From: RYN-230 sp963723595
GTDB taxonomy: Bacteria > Actinomycetota > Actinomycetes > Streptosporangiales > Streptosporangiaceae
Length of the DNA: 64,000 bases
Assembly: GCA_963723595.1 (NCBI GenBank)
Contig: CAVRRQ010000010.1
Span: 248,001-312,000 of the forward strand
Direction of reading: 5' to 3'
Part shown: in pieces, positions 34,864 through 43,585 of the stretch
How positions within the stretch are numbered: position 1 is the stretch's first letter
How the letters are laid out: every line of letters begins with the position of its first letter
Position numbers and translations under genes: made by a program
The notes under the pieces: model-generated
Seen by the model: only the letters and a program-made list of their open reading frames with translations
What the model was told of the DNA's origin: nothing
The model's database searches: none

Positions 34864-35363
34864 TGCAGGCCCCCATCCACGAGTTCGGTACTGGTCCGGA
34901 GGGCGGCCAGGCCCCGGGAGGCCTGGCTCTTCACGGTGCCGACCGAGCAGCCCAGCGTGACCGCGGCCTCGGTTTCGGTGAGCCCCACCCAGTAGCGCAG
35001 CACGACCACGGCGCGCTGCCGGGGTCCCAGCCGCTGCAGGGCCGCGATGAGCGCCAGCCGCTCGTCGCGGTGGCCGGTCGTGTCGGCTATGCCCTGCTCG
35101 GGCAGCTGGTCGGTGAGCTGCTCGGCCACCCGGCGCTTGCGGAACCGGTTCCGGTTCTCGTTGATTACGATCTTCCGGACGTAGGCCTCCGGGCTGCCGC
35201 TCCGGCTGACCCGCGGCCAGGCCGCGTAGGCGCGGGCGAAGGCCGCCTGGACGACGTCCTCCGCGTGCCCCTGATCGCCGGTGAGCCCGTACGCGAGTCT
35301 GACCATGCTTGGCCACCGGCCGTGCATGAACTCGCGGAACTCTTCGCCCGATCGCTCGTCCAT
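34860..35363 (-). CDS. SigE-family ECF RNA polymerase sigma factor
   Basis: 167 residues from ATG 35363. Sigma region 2 is FREFMHGRWPSMVRLAYGLT, GHAEDVVQAAFARAYAAWPR and EAYVRKIVINENRNRFR; region 4 is LGPRQRAVVVLRYWVGLTET, VGTVKSQASRGLAALR. This is the SigE-subfamily (YLAC-like) pattern common in streptomycetes. Upstream open frame is not needed; GGGGGTG precedes the ATG. Coupled with the downstream membrane protein. Confidence 0.93.
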   Translation of the reverse strand: MDERSGEEFREFMHGRWPSMVRLAYGLTGDQGHAEDVVQAAFARAYAAWPRVSRSGSPEAYVRKIVINENRNRFRKRRVAEQLTDQLPEQGIADTTGHRDERLALIAALQRLGPRQRAVVVLRYWVGLTETEAAVTLGCSVGTVKSQASRGLAALRTSTELVDGGLQ

Positions 35364-35451
35364 GGGCCCACCCCCTTCGCCCCTACAGACCACCGTTGTG
35401 CCGCGCATCGTTGCATGGTCCGGGCCGGCCCAGAACAGGCGGCCGTGCGGG

Positions 35452-36630
35452 TCAGGCGAGGGCGTCGTAGGCGGCCGCCTGCAGGGCGTCGTGAACCGGC
35501 GGCGGCCCGGGACCGTTGAACATCCGCTGGGTCAGCACGATGACGGTCAGGTCCCGTACCGGGTCGGCCAGCCAGGTGGCGCCGAAGCCGCCGGCCCACC
35601 CGAACGCGCCCGCACGCGGCCCGGCAGTGACCACCGAGGTGCAGAAGCCCCAGCCGATCTCGTCGAAGAAGCCCGGGCCGAGACCGCCGGGCGCCTTCTG
35701 GGCCGGGGTCAGCTGATCCCGGGTCATCCCGGCGACCAGGGCCGCGGACAGCACCGGGTCCCCGCCGCGCAGCAGCATCCGGCTGAATGCGAGCAAGTCG
35801 TCGGCGGTGGAGACCAGGCCCGAGGCCCCGTCGCAGAACGCCCGCGGCCCGCTCCACACACCCTCCGGCTTGTCCCAGACCTCGAGCCCGCCGCCGGGAC
35901 CAGACCGGAACGCGGACGCGAGCCGCCTGGTGTGCGGGGTCCAGAACGCCGTATCGGGCATGCCCAGCGGCTCGAAGAGCCGGGTCCGGAGCACGTCCGC
36001 GAATGGCTGGCCCGCGGCCCGCCCGAGGAGAACCCCCAGGACCGAGGCCCCGGTGTTGTAGAACCAGCGCTCACCGGGCTGGGCCAGCAGCGGCAGCGAG
36101 CCGAGGCCGGCGATCCAGGTGTCCGGGCCGGGCTGCACGGCCGGGTCCGGCGGCCCGATCGTGGCCAGGTGCAGCGCGTTGGCCTGCGCGACCACCGGCC
36201 ACGGCTGCTCCGCGCTGAACATCTCGGCGGCGTCGCCGAACCCGAACGTGAACGTGAGCAGATCGCGCACGGTGATCGGGCGCTCCGCTGGGACGCTGTC
36301 ATCCAGTGGGCCGTCCATCCGGCGCAGCACCCGCGGAGCGGCCAGTTCCGGCAGCAGCCGGTCCACCGGCTCGTCCAGATCCAGCAGGCCTTCCCCGGCC
36401 AGGGCCAGGGTCGCCGCGCCGGTCACCGGCTTGGTGATGGACGCGATGCGGAACAGCGAATCGCGCTGCACCGGGGGGCCACCGGGGGACAGCGACCCCA
36501 GGGCCTCGACGTGCACCTGATCCCCCCGGGCGACGAGTGCCACGAGGCCGGGCACCGTCCCGTCCCCCACGTGTGCGGCGGCGCTCGCGCTGAAGCGGGC
36601 TAGACCCTCCGCGGTCAGCCGGTCAGGCAT
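35452..36630 (-). CDS. serine hydrolase of the beta-lactamase/EstB family
   Basis: 392 residues, family-typical. The nucleophile and base are in SITK (FRIASITKPVTGAATLALAG), and YNTG holds the Tyr of the YxN motif. The N-terminus lacks a signal peptide, so the enzyme seems cytosolic, as with EstB-like esterases. The C-terminus GWAGGFGATWLADPVRDLTV includes the HxG-equivalent WAGG. It could be an esterase, a D-aminopeptidase-like enzyme or a secondary-metabolite hydrolase. Confidence 0.9.
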   Translation of the reverse strand: MPDRLTAEGLARFSASAAAHVGDGTVPGLVALVARGDQVHVEALGSLSPGGPPVQRDSLFRIASITKPVTGAATLALAGEGLLDLDEPVDRLLPELAAPRVLRRMDGPLDDSVPAERPITVRDLLTFTFGFGDAAEMFSAEQPWPVVAQANALHLATIGPPDPAVQPGPDTWIAGLGSLPLLAQPGERWFYNTGASVLGVLLGRAAGQPFADVLRTRLFEPLGMPDTAFWTPHTRRLASAFRSGPGGGLEVWDKPEGVWSGPRAFCDGASGLVSTADDLLAFSRMLLRGGDPVLSAALVAGMTRDQLTPAQKAPGGLGPGFFDEIGWGFCTSVVTAGPRAGAFGWAGGFGATWLADPVRDLTVIVLTQRMFNGPGPPPVHDALQAAAYDALA

Positions 36631-36748
36631 GGCCAGTCATCTCCCTCGGTCGCCGGTGCACCGCCGCGATGGTGCACCGCCTGTGTGGACGCCCGCCCCT
36701 ATGGACGGACGGGGCGCGGGAAATTCACCGCCGGGCGGGCTAACCAGG

Positions 36749-39700
36749 CTAGCCGTGCAGCTGATCCAGGGCTTTCTCGATCCGGCGCTCCGACACCGGG
36801 CCGGAGGTGCCCAGGGTCTGCGCGAACAGGCTGACCCGCAGTTCCTCGATCATCCACCGCACCTGGCGGACGTCGGGATCGTCCCGCCGCGCGGGCGGCA
36901 GGTCGGCCAGCGTCTGCTGGTAATCCTCGGTCACCTGCTGGACCACGGCCATCCGCTCAGCGTCCCGGCCCAGCGCCTCCGGCATCTTCTCCAGCCGCCG
37001 GCTCATCCCGCGCAGGTAGCGGACCAGGTCCGGCAGCCGCCGGGCCCCCGTCTCGGCGATGAATCCCGGGTGAACCAGCGCGGACAGCTGGGTCCGCAGG
37101 TCGGCGAAGGCGGCCCGGACCTGCGGGCTGGGCGTCCCGGCCAGGATCGACTCGACCTGGTGCGCCTCGCCGAGCGCCCGGGCGGCGAGCGCGACCACGT
37201 CGGCGGTCCGGGCGGCCAGATTGATCCGCGCGGCCTCCAGCAGCCTGGTGAAGCCGGCCTCGTCCCAGGCCGGGCCGCCCGCCTCGGTGATCACCTGGTC
37301 CGCCGCGGCGGCCGCGCAGTCCTCCAGCAGGGCGTCGGTGCCGGGGTACGGGTGGCGGCTCATGGCCAGCTTGGCGCTGACCGGCAGGCGGCTGGCCACA
37401 GCCCGGGCCCCCGAGGGCACCTGCAGCAGGAGCAGCCGCCGGGTGCCGCGCAGCATGGCCGCGTCGGCCTGGGCCCGTGTCTCGAACAGCCGGACGTCGG
37501 CTGCGCCGCCGGTGTCGGCGAGCGCCGGATAGGCGCGGACCTCGCCCTGGGTGAACACCCGGGGCAGCGTGCCGATGTCCCAGGTGCGCAGCCCGGTCCG
37601 GACGATCCCGGCCGCTGCCTCGCTCAGCGTGGCCTGCAGCCGGGGCCGCAGCTGGCGGCGGAGTTCCTCCAGGTCCTTGCCGGTGGCGAGGACCTGGCCG
37701 TCCTCCACCACCCGGAAGGTGATCCGCAGGTACGCGGGCAGCCGGGACTCGTCCCACGCGGACCGGGGTACGTGCACGCCGCCGAGCCGGGACAGCTCGG
37801 TGCCGAGCGCGTCGAGCAGGTCCCCCCGGCCCGGGCCGAGCCGGGGCAGCACGGCCCGGGCCGTGTCGGGTACGGGCACGAACGTGGTCCGCAGCTGCTT
37901 GGGCAGCGACCTGATCAGCTCGGTCACCATCTCCTGGCGCAGCCCGGGTACCTGCCAGCTGAACTCATCCGCGCTCACCTGGTTCAGCCGGGCCAGCGGG
38001 ATGTCCACGGTCACCCCGTCGTCGGGCTCGCCGGGCGCGAACTCGTACGAGACCGGGAGGTCAGCCCAGCGGGCGGGGTAGTCGTCGGCGCTGATCTCCG
38101 CGGCCGAGGGCATGACCAGGTCGTCGGGGGAGAGGTCCAGCAGGCCCGGGTCGGCGGCGCGGGCCTGCTTCCACCAGGTGTCGAAGTGCCGCGCCGAGGT
38201 GACCTCGGCCGGGATCCGCTGGTCGTAGAACGCGAACAGGGCCTCGTCGTCGGCGACGATCCCGCGCCGTCTCGCCTTCCGTTCCAGGTCCTCCGCGTCG
38301 GTGAGCATCCTCTGGTTGCGGGCGAAGAACTGGTGGTGGGTCCGCCAGTCGCCCTCCACCAGGGCATGCGTGATGAACAGGTCCCGCGCGGCGGCCGGGT
38401 CGATCCGGCCGAACATGACCGTCCGGGCGGCCACGATCGGCAGCCCGTACAGGCTGACCTTCTCGGTGGCCACCGCCGCGCCGCGCTTGGAGTCCCACCG
38501 GGGTTCGCTGTAGCTGCGCCGGACGAGGTGGGCGGCGAGCGGCTCGGCCCACTCGGGTTCGATGCGGGCCGTGACCCGGGCCCACAGCCTGGACGTCTCC
38601 ACCAGTTCGGCCGCCACCACCCACTGCGGGGGCTTCCTGGCCAGCGCCGAGTCGGGGAAGATCGCGAACCGGGCACCGCGTGCCCCGGCGAACTCGGTCA
38701 GCGGCCGCCGTTTGCCGCGTGGCCGGCTCTCGGTTTCCTGCATGCCGATGTGCGACAGCAGCCCGGCCAGCAGGGACATGTGCACCTGGTCGGCCCGCCC
38801 GTCGGGGAAGGGCTCGCCGGCCGGGCGCCGGTGCTCCCGGCCGGCCTGGATGCCGAGATCCGCCGCGGCCTGCCGGAGCTGGCCGTACACGTCCTGCCAT
38901 TCGCGCACCCGCAGGTAGTGCAGGTACTCCCGGCGGCACAGCCGCCGGAACGCCGAGCCGGACAGATGGCTCTGCCGCTCGCGCAGGTAGTCCCACAGGT
39001 TGAGGAAGGTGAGGAAGTCCGATCCCGGCTCCGCGAACCTCGCGTGCATCTCGTCCGCGGCCTGCCGTGCGTCGGCGGGCCGCTCCCGGGGGTCGATGAT
39101 GGACAGCGCCGCGGTGATGATCAGGACCTCGCGGACGCAGCCGTTCCGGGCGGCCTCCAGGACCATCCGGCCGAGCCGCGGGTCCAGCGGCAGCCGGGAC
39201 AGCTTGCGGCCCACCTCGGTCAGCCGGGTGCGGCCCCGGCCCGGCTCGTGCCCCGGGGAGAAGGCGCCGAGTTCCTCCAGCAGCCGCACGCCGTCCGCGA
39301 TGTTCCGCGACTCGGGCGGCTCGACGAACGGGAAGTCGGCCATGTCGCCCAGGTCCAGCGCGGCCATCTGCAGGATGACCGAGGCCAGGTTGGTGCGCAG
39401 GATCTCCGGGTCGGTGAATTCGGGGCGGCTCTCGAAGTCCGCCTCGCTGTACAGCCGGATGCACACGCCGTCGGATGTCCGCCCGCAGCGGCCTTCCCGC
39501 TGGTTCGCCGAGGCCTGCGAGACCGGCTCGATGGGCAGCCGCTGGACCTTGGTCCGCTGGCTGTACCGGGAGATCCGCGCGGTACCGGGGTCAATTACGT
39601 ACTTGATGCCCGGCACGGTCAGCGACGTCTCCGCGACGTTGGTGGCCAGTACCACCCGCCGGGAGAAGTGATTCGCCTGGCCGGGTTTCCTGTCGAACAC

Positions 39701-40711
39701 TCTGTGCTGCTCGGCGGCGGACAGCCGCGAGTACAGCGGCAGCACCTCCAGGCCGGCCTGCCCGTCCAGCGCGTCGGCGGTGTCCCTGATCTCCCGTTCG
39801 CCGCTGAGGAAGACGAGGATGTCGCCGGGCCCGTGGGCGCTCAGCTCGGTGACCGCGTCGAGGATGCCCTGGACCTGGTCCCTGGCTTCCTGGTCGGGGT
39901 CGTCGGGGTCGGCCAGCGGCCGGTACCGCACCTCGACCGGGTAGGTGCGCCCGGACACCTCGATGACCGGCGCCCCGAACTCCCGGAAGTGCTCGCTGAA
40001 CCGCTGCGGGTCGATCGTGGCCGAGGTGATGATGACCTTGAGATCCGGGCGGCGGGGGAGCAGGCGCTTGAGATAGCCGAGGATGAAGTCGATGTTGAGG
40101 CTGCGCTCGTGCGCCTCGTCGATGATGAGCGTGTCGTAGCGGAGCAGCTGGCGGTCGCGGCCCATCTCGTTGAGCAGGATGCCGTCCGTCATCACCTTGA
40201 CCAGCGTGCTGTCGCTGGAGGTGTCGGTGAAACGGACCTTATAGCCGATCGTGGTGCCCAGCTCGGTGCCGAGCTCGCTGGCGATCCGCTCGGCGACCGT
40301 GCGGGCCGCGATCCGGCGCGGCTGGGTGTGCCCGATCTGCCCGGTCACCCCGCGGCCGAGTTCGAGGCAGATCTTGGGCAGCTGGGTGGTCTTCCCCGAG
40401 CCGGTCTCCCCGGCCACGATCACGACCTGGTGGTCCCGGATGGCCGCGGCGATCTCGTCCCTCCGCTGGCTGACCGGGAGCTCGGCCGGGTAGCGCAGCC
40501 CGGGCACGCTGGCCCGCCGGGCCTCGGCGCGGGCCTGCGCCGCATCCAGGTCGGCCAGCAGCCGTCCCAGCGCATGCTCGCGCGCGCCCGCGTCGGGCAG
40601 CGCGGCGGCCTGCTCGGCGCGGCGGCCGAGGCGGCGCTGATCACGGAGCATCAGCCCGGGCAGCCGGTCCTGAAGCTCAGCGAGCGAGGGGGTCACGGCG
40701 GAAATCTCCAT
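36749..40711 (-). CDS. hrpA: ATP-dependent helicase HrpA
   Basis: 1320 residues, the usual size of long HrpA. DEAH-box RNA helicase. Walker A is VAGETGSGKTTQLPKI (~residue 92), motif II DEAHERSLNIDF, motif III SATIDPQRF, and motif VI QREGRCGRT. The helicase C-terminal domain is followed by HA2 and OB-type domains and a long DUF3418 tail (~residue 700 to the end), which marks HrpA. It unwinds RNA and is implicated in rescue of stalled translation in E. coli. Starts at ATG 40711. The frame is intact across its whole length. Confidence 0.96.
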   Translation of the reverse strand: MEISAVTPSLAELQDRLPGLMLRDQRRLGRRAEQAAALPDAGAREHALGRLLADLDAAQARAEARRASVPGLRYPAELPVSQRRDEIAAAIRDHQVVIVAGETGSGKTTQLPKICLELGRGVTGQIGHTQPRRIAARTVAERIASELGTELGTTIGYKVRFTDTSSDSTLVKVMTDGILLNEMGRDRQLLRYDTLIIDEAHERSLNIDFILGYLKRLLPRRPDLKVIITSATIDPQRFSEHFREFGAPVIEVSGRTYPVEVRYRPLADPDDPDQEARDQVQGILDAVTELSAHGPGDILVFLSGEREIRDTADALDGQAGLEVLPLYSRLSAAEQHRVFDRKPGQANHFSRRVVLATNVAETSLTVPGIKYVIDPGTARISRYSQRTKVQRLPIEPVSQASANQREGRCGRTSDGVCIRLYSEADFESRPEFTDPEILRTNLASVILQMAALDLGDMADFPFVEPPESRNIADGVRLLEELGAFSPGHEPGRGRTRLTEVGRKLSRLPLDPRLGRMVLEAARNGCVREVLIITAALSIIDPRERPADARQAADEMHARFAEPGSDFLTFLNLWDYLRERQSHLSGSAFRRLCRREYLHYLRVREWQDVYGQLRQAAADLGIQAGREHRRPAGEPFPDGRADQVHMSLLAGLLSHIGMQETESRPRGKRRPLTEFAGARGARFAIFPDSALARKPPQWVVAAELVETSRLWARVTARIEPEWAEPLAAHLVRRSYSEPRWDSKRGAAVATEKVSLYGLPIVAARTVMFGRIDPAAARDLFITHALVEGDWRTHHQFFARNQRMLTDAEDLERKARRRGIVADDEALFAFYDQRIPAEVTSARHFDTWWKQARAADPGLLDLSPDDLVMPSAAEISADDYPARWADLPVSYEFAPGEPDDGVTVDIPLARLNQVSADEFSWQVPGLRQEMVTELIRSLPKQLRTTFVPVPDTARAVLPRLGPGRGDLLDALGTELSRLGGVHVPRSAWDESRLPAYLRITFRVVEDGQVLATGKDLEELRRQLRPRLQATLSEAAAGIVRTGLRTWDIGTLPRVFTQGEVRAYPALADTGGAADVRLFETRAQADAAMLRGTRRLLLLQVPSGARAVASRLPVSAKLAMSRHPYPGTDALLEDCAAAAADQVITEAGGPAWDEAGFTRLLEAARINLAARTADVVALAARALGEAHQVESILAGTPSPQVRAAFADLRTQLSALVHPGFIAETGARRLPDLVRYLRGMSRRLEKMPEALGRDAERMAVVQQVTEDYQQTLADLPPARRDDPDVRQVRWMIEELRVSLFAQTLGTSGPVSERRIEKALDQLHG

Positions 40712-40856
40712 GGCGGAACGGGAGAGCGAAGCGGGAGGGGCGGGACGGCCGTACGCCAGGGTGCCAGTCCGGGCCCTGCCTGCCTAACGCTTTTGCGCGG
40801 CGGCAACTTCCCTGGCCCGGGGCGGCCTCAGCCGTTGCCCTGGTCCCAGGGCGGCC

Positions 40857-42848
40857 TCAGCCGGTCTGGCGCACGTTGAACGAGGTGATGACGCCGCTGC
40901 GCACCAGGTAGGTGCCCTCGAACTTCTTGACCGACCCGTCGGTCTGCACCGCGACGATGCTCGCCGCCACCTGGTCACTGGCCGACTTGAGGATGGTCAC
41001 CACGTCCCGCTGAGTCTGGCTGTAGCCCGCCACGAACTGCGGGTAGCTGGTCTTGGTGTTGTCACCTCCCAGCTTCCAGGCCCGCGCGTAGTCACGGCGG
41101 CTGATGGCCGCGTAGTAGCGCCGCACGACCGTGGCCGGGGTGGCGGCCACTGAGACGGCCCGGCTGGTCGCGGGGCCGCTGGACGCCACGGCGGGCCCGG
41201 CCGTCCCGCTGTGCAGCTGGGAATTGTGGTACTTCAGGAAGGCCAGCCCGGCGGCGATCACGGCCAGCACGGCCACGCCGCTGGCCACCACGGCCAGCCC
41301 GCGGCGCCGCTTGCGCGGCGGCTGCGGCCGGTAGGGCCCGGGTCGCTGCGGCGGCTGTCCCGCTGGCCACGCACCAGGCTGTTCGGCACCAGCCGGCGGG
41401 GTCACGTAGGACGGGCCGGCGCTGACCGGTGGAGTCTGGTAGGACCGATCGGCGCTGACCGGCGGGATCCCGTAGGACCGGCCGGCGCTGGACGGCGGGG
41501 CCGGGCTCGCGGGGCCGGCGCTGGCCTGCGGGGTCAGGGAGGGCGGGTCGGCATTGGTCGGCGGGGCCGGGCGGTGCGGGGCGGGGAACCCGACCGCGGG
41601 GCTGACCGGTGTCGTCTGGCCCCGGCCGCCCAGTCCCCGCGCGCTTGGACCGGGTCCGGCACCATCGGATGCGGCCTGCCCGGGTGCGGCGAAACCGGGC
41701 GCACCCGGTCCCTGTGCCGCCGGTCCCTGTGCCGCCGGTCCCGGTGCCGCCGGTCCCGGTGCCGCCGGTCCCGGTCCGGCCACCGCCTGCGCGGCGTGCG
41801 GCTGCAGGTCGGCGGAGCTGACCCCGCAGGCCTCCTGCAGCGCCGCGGCGAACGCGCGGCAGCTCGGATAGCGCTCTTCCGGGGCCTTGGCCAGGCCCCG
41901 GAACATGACCTGGTCCACCGCGCCGGGCAGGTCGGGGCGCGCACTGGTCAGCGCGGGCGGGGGTGCGGACAGCTGGGCCCACATGACGGCCAGGCTCTGA
42001 TCCCGCCGGAACGGCGGGGCGCCCGCCAGCATCTCGAACGCCGCGCAGGCCAGCGAGTAGGCGTCGGCGCGGCCGTCCACCGTGCGCCCCTCGATCTGCT
42101 CCGGGGCCAGGTAGTTCAGGGTGCCGAGCACCTGCCCGGTCAGCGTGAGGTTGGTGGTCGCCTGGGAGGTCTTGCTGATGCCGAAGTCCGACAGGTAGAC
42201 GTGATCCTCCGAGCCGTCCTCGGCCAGGCCGCCGAGCAGCATGTTGGCGGGTTTCACGTCCCGGTGCACCAGCCCGCTGGCGTGCGCCGCGTCCAGCGCG
42301 GAGGCCACCTGGGCCACGATCCCGGCGGCGCGGGCGGCCGGCAGCGGGCCGGCCCGGTTCAGCAGGCTGTGCACGTCCTGGCCGCCGACGTAGCGCATGG
42401 CGATGAACAGCACGCCTTCGGCCTCGCCGGCGTCGAAGATCGGGATGATGTTCGGGTGGTCCACCGTCGCCGCGGCCCGGGATTCCCGGATGAAGCGGCG
42501 CCGGAAGGCGTCGTCCCGGGCCAGGTCCTCGGCGAGGACCTTCAGTGCCACCCACCGGCCCAGCCGGACGTCGCGGGCCCGGTAGACCACGGCCATGCCG
42601 CCCCGGCCGATCTCTTCGACCATCTGGTAGCTGGCGACTTGCGCGGGGGTGGCCGGCGCGGAGTCGGCTGCCGCGGGGCCGGCTGGCGCGGGGCTGCCGG
42701 GCACAGGGCTGCCGGGGACGGGGGAGCCAGGATCAGCTAACCCCGCGGGAAAGTCCTCAGCCACCCGTGCCTCCACCGTCGTGCCGGCGGGCGCACCCGC
42801 TCCCCAAGCACGGGCCCCCGGAGCGCCACGGCCCCCGTGGCCGGCCAC
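40857..42848 (-). CDS. membrane Ser/Thr protein kinase (Pkn type)
   Basis: 663 residues from GTG 42848; a GTG ~23 codons in is an alternative start. The kinase domain is ~70-340: EIGRGGMAVVYRARDV, VALKVL, GLVHRDVKPANMLL, YLSDFGISKT, LNYLAPEQIEGR. A long Pro/Ala-rich linker (~345-555) has repeats. A single TM at ~557-580 (LAVVASGVAVLAVIAAGLAF) leads to an extracytoplasmic domain of ~100 residues (ATPATVVRRYYAAISRRDY) resembling an NTF2-like sensor. No PASTA repeats. Starts 38 bp after the response regulator stop, possibly in the same operon. Confidence 0.9.
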   Translation of the reverse strand: MAGHGGRGAPGARAWGAGAPAGTTVEARVAEDFPAGLADPGSPVPGSPVPGSPAPAGPAAADSAPATPAQVASYQMVEEIGRGGMAVVYRARDVRLGRWVALKVLAEDLARDDAFRRRFIRESRAAATVDHPNIIPIFDAGEAEGVLFIAMRYVGGQDVHSLLNRAGPLPAARAAGIVAQVASALDAAHASGLVHRDVKPANMLLGGLAEDGSEDHVYLSDFGISKTSQATTNLTLTGQVLGTLNYLAPEQIEGRTVDGRADAYSLACAAFEMLAGAPPFRRDQSLAVMWAQLSAPPPALTSARPDLPGAVDQVMFRGLAKAPEERYPSCRAFAAALQEACGVSSADLQPHAAQAVAGPGPAAPGPAAPGPAAQGPAAQGPGAPGFAAPGQAASDGAGPGPSARGLGGRGQTTPVSPAVGFPAPHRPAPPTNADPPSLTPQASAGPASPAPPSSAGRSYGIPPVSADRSYQTPPVSAGPSYVTPPAGAEQPGAWPAGQPPQRPGPYRPQPPRKRRRGLAVVASGVAVLAVIAAGLAFLKYHNSQLHSGTAGPAVASSGPATSRAVSVAATPATVVRRYYAAISRRDYARAWKLGGDNTKTSYPQFVAGYSQTQRDVVTILKSASDQVAASIVAVQTDGSVKKFEGTYLVRSGVITSFNVRQTG
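41700..41775 (-). repeat. 15-bp tandem repeat inside the kinase linker
   Basis: Five near-identical copies of a 15-base unit (core TGCCGCCGGTCCC) encode alternating Pro-Gly-Pro-Ala-Ala units (PGPAAPGPAAPGPAA) in the linker of the kinase. A length-variable spacer between kinase and TM. Confidence 0.75.
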
Positions 42849-42886
42849 GGAGGCCAGTACCGGCGGCGCATACGTTAGCAGCCAGC

Positions 42887-43585
42887 CTAAGCCAGGCGCC
42901 GCTCGGTCGCCCAGCGAGTGAGCTGATGCCGGGTCGAGAGCTGGAGTTTGCGCAGCACCGATGAGACATGGCTCTCCACGGTTTTCACGGAGATGAACAG
43001 CTCACGGGCGATCTCCTTGTACGTGTAGCCCCGGGCGATCAGGCGGAGCACTTCCCGCTCCCGGGGAGACAGCTGGTCCAGTTCGGGGTCCAGGGACGGG
43101 ACGCCCGGGCCGTCGGCGGGCAGGGCCGCGAACGCGTCCAGCACGAACCCGGCCAGCCGGGGGGAGAACACCGTGTCCCCGCCGGCCACCCGGCGGACCG
43201 CGTCCACCAGCTCCGGGCCGGAGATCGTCTTCGTCACGTAGCCCCGCGCGCCGGCCCGGATGACCGCGATGACGTCTTCCGGCGCGTCGGAGGCCGACAG
43301 GGCCAGGAAACGCACCTGGGGCTGGCTGGCCCTCAGGGCGGTCACCACGGCCTGCCCGCCCCCGCCCGGCAGGTGCACGTCCAGCAGCACCACGTCCGGC
43401 AGGCACGCGGAGATCAGCGTGATCGCGGGCTGCACGTCGTCCGCCTCGCCGACCACCTCGACCTGGTCGCCCAGTTCGGAGCGGACCCCGGAACGGAACA
43501 GCCCGTGATCATCGACGATGACCACCCGCGGGCGGCGGGCCTGGCCAGGGGCAGGAGCAGTGCCGGGGGTGGCCGGGCCGGTCAT
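42887..43585 (-). CDS. LuxR/NarL-family response regulator
   Basis: 232 residues. The receiver domain has the acidic pair D25-D26 (VIVDDHGLF), phosphoacceptor D69 (VVLLDVHLPGG), and the conserved K119 (GYVTKT). The LuxR-type HTH is at ~165-228 (LSPREREVLRLIARGYTYKE, VKTVESHVSSVLRKL). It starts with an ATGA overlap with the histidine-kinase stop (43582-43585), so the kinase is its partner. Likely targets are the divergent operator region at 45.1 kb and the small PspC gene. Confidence 0.95.
   Translation of the reverse strand: MTGPATPGTAPAPGQARRPRVVIVDDHGLFRSGVRSELGDQVEVVGEADDVQPAITLISACLPDVVLLDVHLPGGGGQAVVTALRASQPQVRFLALSASDAPEDVIAVIRAGARGYVTKTISGPELVDAVRRVAGGDTVFSPRLAGFVLDAFAALPADGPGVPSLDPELDQLSPREREVLRLIARGYTYKEIARELFISVKTVESHVSSVLRKLQLSTRHQLTRWATERRLA

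Noticed and set aside
36629..40879. A 1416-residue plus-strand frame opposite hrpA.
   Set aside because: It is the antisense of a full-length, motif-complete HrpA. The translation is low-complexity Gly/Pro/Arg/His with no family resemblance; typical of GC-rich antisense frames.
41700..41775. The short tandem repeats as a CRISPR array.
   Set aside because: The unit is 15 bp, in-frame, without spacers, and encodes the Pro/Ala linker of a protein kinase.
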